Source of the DNA: Dermanyssus gallinae
Lineage: Eukaryota; Arthropoda; Arachnida; Mesostigmata; Dermanyssidae
DNA length: 64,000 bases
Reading direction: 5' to 3'
NCBI GenBank assembly: GCA_003439945.1
Contig: QVRM01003988.1
Location: forward strand, 45,001-109,000
Made by a program: the position numbers and the translations under genes. Of this stretch, positions 58,267 through 64,000 are shown one piece after another (positions within the stretch are counted from its first letter, which is position 1; each line of letters starts with the position of its first letter). A model generated the notes under the pieces. It saw only the letters and a list, made by a program, of their open reading frames with translations. It made no database searches and was not told the origin of the DNA.

Positions 58267-58949
58267 AGCTCGTTTATAATTTTTAAAACGTAGAAAAAAC
58301 ATCAGTGTAAAAACGATGTTAAAAACCCATTAAAATATATGTGCGTAATTGGCACCTTAGCGGTTCGGAGGACACATTCGATGAATATGTTTAGCTCTTG
58401 TGCGGTGCAAATTTGTATGCAGTTTTAAGGCAGCTTCACGCATGTGATCAGCCCAATGCAGACCCGCTCGTTTAACTAACGGTAAAGAAAGCGCTTACAT
58501 GCCCAGGCTTCTAGACGGCCCGATGTAGCATCCAGAACAAATATGAAAACCAAAGGCTTTAACATAGTTAGCCACTAAGATTAGATGGCGCTTAAATTCA
58601 CAAAACGTTTAGTGTGCGCTAGGCAACTCGCTACGATTTGACCAATTTTCAATTGCCACTCCCTATGATTTGAGCAATTTTCTGAGATGACTTCGACTCC
58701 TTGTCGATCCTAGCTAGTTGTGGTTGGTGTGTACGGCGACGATAGAAGAGCACCTTCTATGTACGAATGAATGTTTGACATTGACGGCATGGTTTAAGGC
58801 TTCATTCATGTCGGAGACAAAGTGTAGTGGAACTATCAAGCAACAGTACAACTATATCGTCTGTGAAAATTGAGCAGAGTAAACGACGTTTTTACGCGTG
58901 CGTACCTGAGCTGTTGCAACTGTCTGCAAACGTCAAATGGCCCTAAAGC
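58267..58949. other. Unassigned sequence
   Basis: A short diverged direct repeat (CTCGCTACGATTTGACCAAT and CTCCCTATGATTTGAGCAAT, 58,627-58,680). No gene was seen. Confidence 0.5.
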
Positions 58950-59165
58950 CGTGTGATATGTGCTGCTGCTGTTGCTGCTGCGGCAGTAGCTGCTATTGTT
59001 GTTGGTGTTGATTTGGGGGATCCTACCTGTGAATGAACAAATGGATGAATGAATAGCCGAAGCTCGGTCGGTTTCGCGCAGTCGTTTTCACTCTACTCTC
59101 TCAATCAGCGCTCGCTGGAATCGTGGTTATTGTCTTTGCAGCTCCCACCGCGGTCGTCGTCCTCA

Positions 59166-59199
<34 letters not shown>

Positions 59200-60330
59200 G
59201 CTGTTGCTGTTGCTGTTGTTGTTGTTGTTGCTGTTGCTGTTGTTGTTGTTGTTGTTGCTGTTGCTGTTGTGGTTGTTGTTGTGGTTGTTGTTGTTGCTGT
59301 ATTGTTGTTGTTGTTGCTGTATTGTTGTTGTTGTTGCTGTATTGTTGTTGTTGCGGTTGTTGTTGTTGCTGCGGTTGTTGTTGTTGTTGTTTTATTGTTG
59401 TTCTTGCTGTTATTGTTGTTGTTGTGGTTGTTGTTGTTGTTGGGGTTGTTGCTGTGGTGTTGACCGCCCTCACCGTCACCGTTACGTGCACACTGTTACA
59501 TGCAGTGAGCCATTAATGAGCGAGCGACACGATCGTGGACCAATCGATACATGTGTGGATCCGCGGATGCGTCCGTATGTATGTCTGTCTGTCTGTACTG
59601 CCTGTCATATGTCTGCGGTCGTTTCTCCTGGCCGTTCTTCGCTCTGCGTGGCTATCTGCGACGATGGCCCGACATCGGACTGCTGGCTGGCTGGCTGCTG
59701 TTCTCTCGTCTCTCTCACCCCAACAACGTCGTTCCTACGTTTTGCTGTTGGCGCTTCTGCCGCCTGTGACGCTGCTGGGGTGGTATTTATTATTATTATT
59801 ATTATTGGTGGTGCTGCCGCCGCTGGCCGAAAGGGATCGATAATCTCACAACCACGAATCGAACCCAGCTGAAGTCCGGGCCGAAGCGGCGAGTACGACG
59901 CCGACGACAACGACAGCAGCGGCAGCAGCAACAACGGCGACGTAGTTGCGGTTTGTAGTATTTCAGCGTCGAAAACACAACAACAACAACAACAACAAAA
60001 ACAACAACAACAACCACTGTGGTGGTGATGATGGCGGCGGCAGCAGCAGCGGCCCCAATAGGAAAAATCAGCAAAGCAACAACAACAACAACAGCAACGG
60101 CCACAAGAACGACGCGTTTCTAAGACTCATCATGTACGTACAATTGTACTTCTACGCATGTATGAGTGTATGCATGCCTAGGCACATGTATGAACGTATT
60201 CGTGCAGCGGAGGCATTAGCGAGAGAGGAGCTTTAAACAAAGACGATGAAGCGAAACCGATGATTGGCCAAACACAACACCACTGCCGTCATCACGTCAT
60301 CGTCGGCATCGTGGGACGGGATCGAAACCA
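58950..60330. repeat. CpG-rich, trinucleotide-rich island
   Basis: GCT units 58,960-58,980; (GTT/GCT)n 59,168-59,458 with GTATT and GGTT variants; CTGT units 59,582-59,600; GGCT units 59,680-59,697; ATT units 59,789-59,808; CGACGA 59,890-59,912; (AAC)n 59,976-60,012 and 60,076-60,100. CpG-rich 59,460-59,900. Long frames are poly-Leu, poly-Cys or poly-Gln translations. Confidence 0.75.
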
Positions 60331-60356
60331 CTACATCCGTTACCAACAAAAATACC

Positions 60357-60357
<1 letters not shown>

Positions 60358-60410
<53 letters not shown>

Positions 60411-60484
60411 TTTTGTATTTTTATTGTCTTTGTTTATATTTTGTTTATATATATATTTATATATTTAGTATTTATATATAAAAA
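60358..60484. repeat. (TA)n followed by T-rich DNA
   Basis: (TA)n 60,358-60,402, then T13 and AT/T-rich sequence to 60,480. Confidence 0.9.
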
Positions 60485-60674
60485 GGCTTTACACCGGGCT
60501 GAAACCTCTGAGCGTCTCTCCTCCACTATATATACTCCATTCGGCACGGCTCTGAAGGCCTTTATTTCGCGGTTTGTCCGGGAGGGAGCTACTAGACAAA
60601 AGCGAACTCGCGTGCTTTTAGTGTTGGCTGGTATGAGGCCTTCTATAGGCTATCCGTTCGTCTCTACTTTTTAA
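60485..60674 (+). CDS. Possible orphan exon or element fragment
   Basis: After a T-rich, acceptor-like stretch ending AAAAAG the frame reads ALHRAETSERLSSTIY, then FGTALKAFISRFVREGATRQ and VLLVLAGMRPSIGY, ending in TAA at 60,672. The composition (charged and hydrophobic mix, no repeats) is protein-like for about 62 codons. I do not recognise it. It could be a terminal exon, a fragment of another retrotransposon, or chance. The CR1-like LINE 3' end begins just beyond, on the other strand. Confidence 0.25.
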
Positions 60675-60689
60675 CCTTGTTACAATACA

Positions 60690-62480
60690 ATACAAAATCT
60701 CCTTTATTGAAGAAGGGGTATTGAAATCACATTGCAGTCTTTACACACATGGGCACGTCGCGAAACTCTCCGTGCGAGCGCATTATTTACCACTTCGACG
60801 TTAGCAACGTCCGGTGGAGTAAGTGACACACCACTACGAAGATTGCTGGGACGTGCTGTGACAAAGCTACTAAAATTGTAACTCCGGTTTAGTTGTTTAA
60901 AGAGTCTTACGTCAACTTGTATCTGGTACTCTCTCACGTTTGGGAGTACGAGGCTCTCACGTATTACATTGCAACGCCATGCGACTCGTTTAAAAAAATT
61001 ATCCTGCACACTGAAGCAGTTCTACATATTTTCTATAGAAATATGCCCGAACGTGTGAGAAGTATCTCCACTGTGGTACAACAAGCGTATTATACAGTTT
61101 TATGTACATTGCTGGGTCATGCCCGATAAACGCTCTAAGCATTCTTAGAGCGTTTATCGAGCATGTGGAGTATTTTTAGATTTCGAGATGCAGATTTTAG
61201 AACTTCGGCGATATGAGCTGTATACTTCATTTAACAATCAAATGTAACACTTAGGTCTTTGTATGTTGACACTTCAGGTATACTATGGCCGTTCATAAGC
61301 AGTGTCGTCCTTGATTGTTTTCAGAACGGCATCTTTAGAAGTGGATATTTCCACTTTATTCAAGTGGGCCCATAGTAGCACGGAATCAATTGCCTTCTGT
61401 AACTCGACCTTGTCTTTGTCGTGTTTCACTTCAACTTGTATCTTTAAGTCGTCGACATAGAACTTGTAAATTATATCGAGTTTGCCAAGTACGAGTTTGA
61501 GGTCTTGAGCAATAATTGCATACAAGAGCGGCCCTAGGCAAGAATTTTGCGGGACTCCAGAGGGGCATGGAGGCACCAGAGGGCACTACCAGACATAGCA
61601 CTTTTACCCTGACCTTAAAGCTATCAGTGCGATAGGCTTGGCACAATTTCGAACCTTAAGTCCGATGTCTAGCGATTCCATCTTCATTAGTAAAATTTGG
61701 TGGTCAACCCGATCGAAAGCACGCGAAGAGTTAAAGTAAACGGTGTGAAGCGGAGATCCGTGATTTTCACCAGGGCGCCATGAGAAACCTCCATTGGGGT
61801 TGCCGTCAATCTTTCCAGAGTGAATCCGTGTTGGTGATTGTCTGAAAGTTTGTTGGAGGATAAAAGATTACAAATGCAATCAACAACTTTTCTCCAAGAT
61901 TAAGCGGGGCAATAGGCCGATAATTTTCAGCACTTGCTCTAGAGCCCTTCTTGTGCCCAGGTGTAACAATGGATTCACGAAATACGGTGGAAACTTCGTC
62001 ATTTTTAAAGCAACGAGTGAAAATTATTGCCAGCGGCTCCGCTAGAAACTCGGCCAGTTCTCTAAATAAAATGGGTGGTAGCCTATCAGGCGTATAGAAA
62101 CTGTAGCGCTACTACTAGATTTCGAAGTTTATCGAGCAGAGTAAAAGGATGGAATTCAATGTCGTTGAGTGTGTGGGCCGTTTGCTTGATTCTTCCAGTG
62201 AAGACGTTCTGAGGCGGTATGTAGACACTTCTTCAGCAAAACGTCAGCCTTCTGCCCATCTTCGACTGCGGTACCTTTTTATGTATAAGCGACGCCACCC
62301 CGGACTGTAGTTTACGATGTCGACCTGCATATTGAAAAAAGTCCCTTGCATCGCGGATATTCAGATTAGATTCCTCCAAATGCCGACAACGCAATGCTGT
62401 ATGTGCCAAATTACACAAGAGACGTTTATATCTTCGAAATGAGGGAACATAACTATGTTCCTCAGACGTTCAACAGAAAA
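60690..62480 (-). pseudogene. Decayed CR1/Jockey-like LINE ORF2 with RT motifs
   Basis: Read on the minus strand. NIRDARDFFQYAGRHRK (about 62,370-62,310) matches the pre-RT linker. RESIVTPGHKKGSRASAENY (about 61,970-61,912) is the first RT block. FNSSRAFDRVDH (61,740-61,702) is motif A with its first Asp changed to Asn. GVPQNSCLGPLLYAI (61,558 down) has Asn for the conserved Gly. FYVDDL (about 61,461-61,444) has Val for Ala in the YADD box. The last third (60,704-61,009) ends LRSGVSLTPPD...VISIPLLQ and aligns with the 26.4-27.0 kb fragment. CAATAAAGGAGAT follows the stop. Several frameshifts, stops and an inserted palindrome show it is inactive. No endonuclease was seen. Confidence 0.8.
61125..61158. 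repeat. 15-bp perfect hairpin with 4-base loop
   Basis: GATAAACGCTCTAAG (61,125-61,139), loop CATT, then the exact complement CTTAGAGCGTTTATC (61,144-61,158). CATGC and GCATG extend the arms outside after short mismatches (61,118-61,165). It lies within the LINE, between the RT core and the C-terminal fragment. Confidence 0.95.
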
Positions 62481-62965
62481 CATTACAGGTTTATGGAACA
62501 AAATAATGTGGCTGCACGTCCGAAAATATCCATTCGGCATTGCGCTCGAAAATATGTCACTTCAAAAAGCACATGAGAACTGACAACCAGGCTTTCGTCT
62601 CTTAATAAATGGTAAATACGTTAAAGGCATATGATTCCAGCGGGACAGTGTCATTTCCTATGCATCGTATTTAAACCATCATTATTACAGTATTCCCTGG
62701 TCGTGTAATATTCCGTTTGGGCGACCAGATTTGGCCGCCTGGATCGTGCAATGTAACGCCCTTGGACTTATTTACCTGATTTGTCAAGGGTTCTACGATA
62801 ATCCAAGCCTTGAAGAAGAAGATTTTAAGCTGCAACAAAGAGATTCAGCCATCGTAATAGCAAATCTTATTTACTATTATTTTTTATTATTATTATAATA
62901 AAGCCTAAAATATCTACAATTATGCATACCATATCAGTAACTTGGGTGGTGATGACTTCATTGTG

Positions 62966-62969
<4 letters not shown>
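62481..62969. other. Unassigned AT-rich sequence
   Basis: An (ATT)n-like run lies at 62,874-62,900. No gene was seen. Confidence 0.5.
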
Positions 62970-63004
<35 letters not shown>

Positions 63005-63006
63005 TG

Positions 63007-63041
<35 letters not shown>

Positions 63042-63045
63042 TGCT
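62970..63045. repeat. Duplicated (TA)n-AAGTGCTAT unit
   Basis: (TA)n 62,970-63,001 followed by AAGTGCTAT, then (TA)n again to 63,038 followed by AAGTGCTAT once more. This looks like a local duplication of about 38 bases. Confidence 0.9.
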
Positions 63046-64000
63046 ATCGCTTTTAAACATGTATTATGGTTTTTAACATTAGCACCGCGATTCCCTACCA
63101 TGTAAGCAACACTTATTTTTTGGGCCCAGCTATACTAATAGCAACAATTGAAACCTATTTGTAGTGAAATTAATGGAGGTTGTGGCAGACTGGCGAGCAG
63201 CACGACATTTATAACAATTGTACTCACGCCCACCGTATGCTTAAGGCCAAATGTCTCCTGAAATGTTCAATTTTGCCCGCATATGATTTTTTTCCATATA
63301 TGGCAAAATAAATTTACAACTGGCGTGACTCTGACTTTTTCGCGTAGCATTCCAAATAAAATTTAAAATTGGAATTCAAGTAACACTTTATTAGGAAATA
63401 TAGAGCCGATTCCGACGGGAAGACTCGTCACGAGAAGAGGCTAAGAGATGACAACAACTGAGGGAATTGTGCACTTTTACATTGATAGTCGAAAGTTCGC
63501 GCTACTTTAGCATTTTTTAGCCTTCTAAATTTAAGGTAATTAGAGACAAGTACACGTAACTCACGAATTGTGCTAATCCTCCGGGTTAACTTGTTCGTGA
63601 AGAGTGTATTTTGAATAGATATACTACTCTATCTAATGGCTAGCATCATTCAGGGATTCAGGGTTCAGATTCAGTTTTTTGTCATTATTCATATCCAACC
63701 AGCCATGCTATGCCGGCTGAAACAGTTGTCGCGATCTGCCTCACTTGATTGTAGCACATATATTTAAATCGCCCAAATGAATTCATTGTACGGGACCTCG
63801 TGCTGCGAGTACATTATCAATTATCCAAAGCGTAGATGGTCTACAAACGGACCGCATAGCATTAATGAAGAATTATATTCTTAAGGCACGACTAATGTAA
63901 AATATCTAGCATCTTGTTTCGTAACCATGAATCGTCGATTTTGTATAAAGGTACGCCACAGTAACCACCGAGTCCATTTTCTTCCTGTGAAAGTATTATT
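63046..64000. other. Unassigned AT-rich sequence
   Basis: No gene, RNA or repeat family was recognised up to the window end. Confidence 0.5.

Noticed and set aside
59049..59872. Cys-, Leu- and Gln-rich frames
   Set aside because: The (GTT/GCT)n tract explains them in all frames. It is not a cysteine-rich protein or glutamine-rich factor.

Overview
This window looks like nuclear DNA of an invertebrate animal, and nothing in it looks prokaryotic. The evidence is dense decayed non-LTR retrotransposons, several tRNA-derived SINE families, inverted-repeat (MITE-like) elements, and very many microsatellites: (TA)n, (AAC/GTT)n, (AAT)n and (GA)n. Elements of the R1 and CR1/Jockey type fit an arthropod, perhaps a chelicerate or mite, but the species cannot be fixed from the sequence alone. 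No rRNA gene, true tRNA gene, CRISPR array, operon or convincing host protein-coding exon was found. The window is best read as intergenic or intronic DNA.

Layout. 1-1.1 kb: 3' end of a broken LINE with an (AAT)n tail, then a short R1-like 3' UTR remnant. 4.6-10.5 kb: trinucleotide-rich islands and a SINE (family B). 11.9-15 kb: a reverse-transcriptase (RT) relic, a SINE (family A) with target-site duplication, and an R1-like 3' end with a (TA)n tail. 15-24 kb: islands, a foldback, another R1-like relic and a tRNA-like SINE. 24.7-27 kb: the best coding DNA, an uninterrupted but 5'-truncated R1-clade ORF (minus) head-to-head with a CR1-like 3' end (plus). 28.5-35.6 kb: SINE A, a TATA-type promoter candidate, three islands, an Ala-tRNA-like SINE and a small MITE. 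37-46 kb: islands, R1-like 3' UTR, SINE B and minisatellites. 46.8-49.2 kb: a 0.5 kb inverted-repeat element, a near-perfect hairpin and SINE B. 49.4-57 kb: very long (TA)n tracts, an island with a 28-bp perfect palindrome, and a LINE connector fragment. 58-62.5 kb: SINE A with a 15-bp target-site duplication, an island, a possible orphan exon, and a decayed CR1-like LINE of the same family as the 26.4-27.0 kb copy.

How the parts relate. The coding signal belongs to mobile elements. The SINEs presumably relied on LINE machinery, but no partner is demonstrated. The GC- and CpG-richer islands recur roughly every 4-6 kb and carry AAC/GTT, AGC and ACG trinucleotide runs on both strands; one directly follows a TATA box. 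They could be promoters or 5' UTR exons of an unresolved gene, or simply microsatellite-prone DNA. Only transcript data would separate these. I did not find an obvious new multi-gene system. The most novel items are the SINE families, the two inverted-repeat elements and the hairpins.
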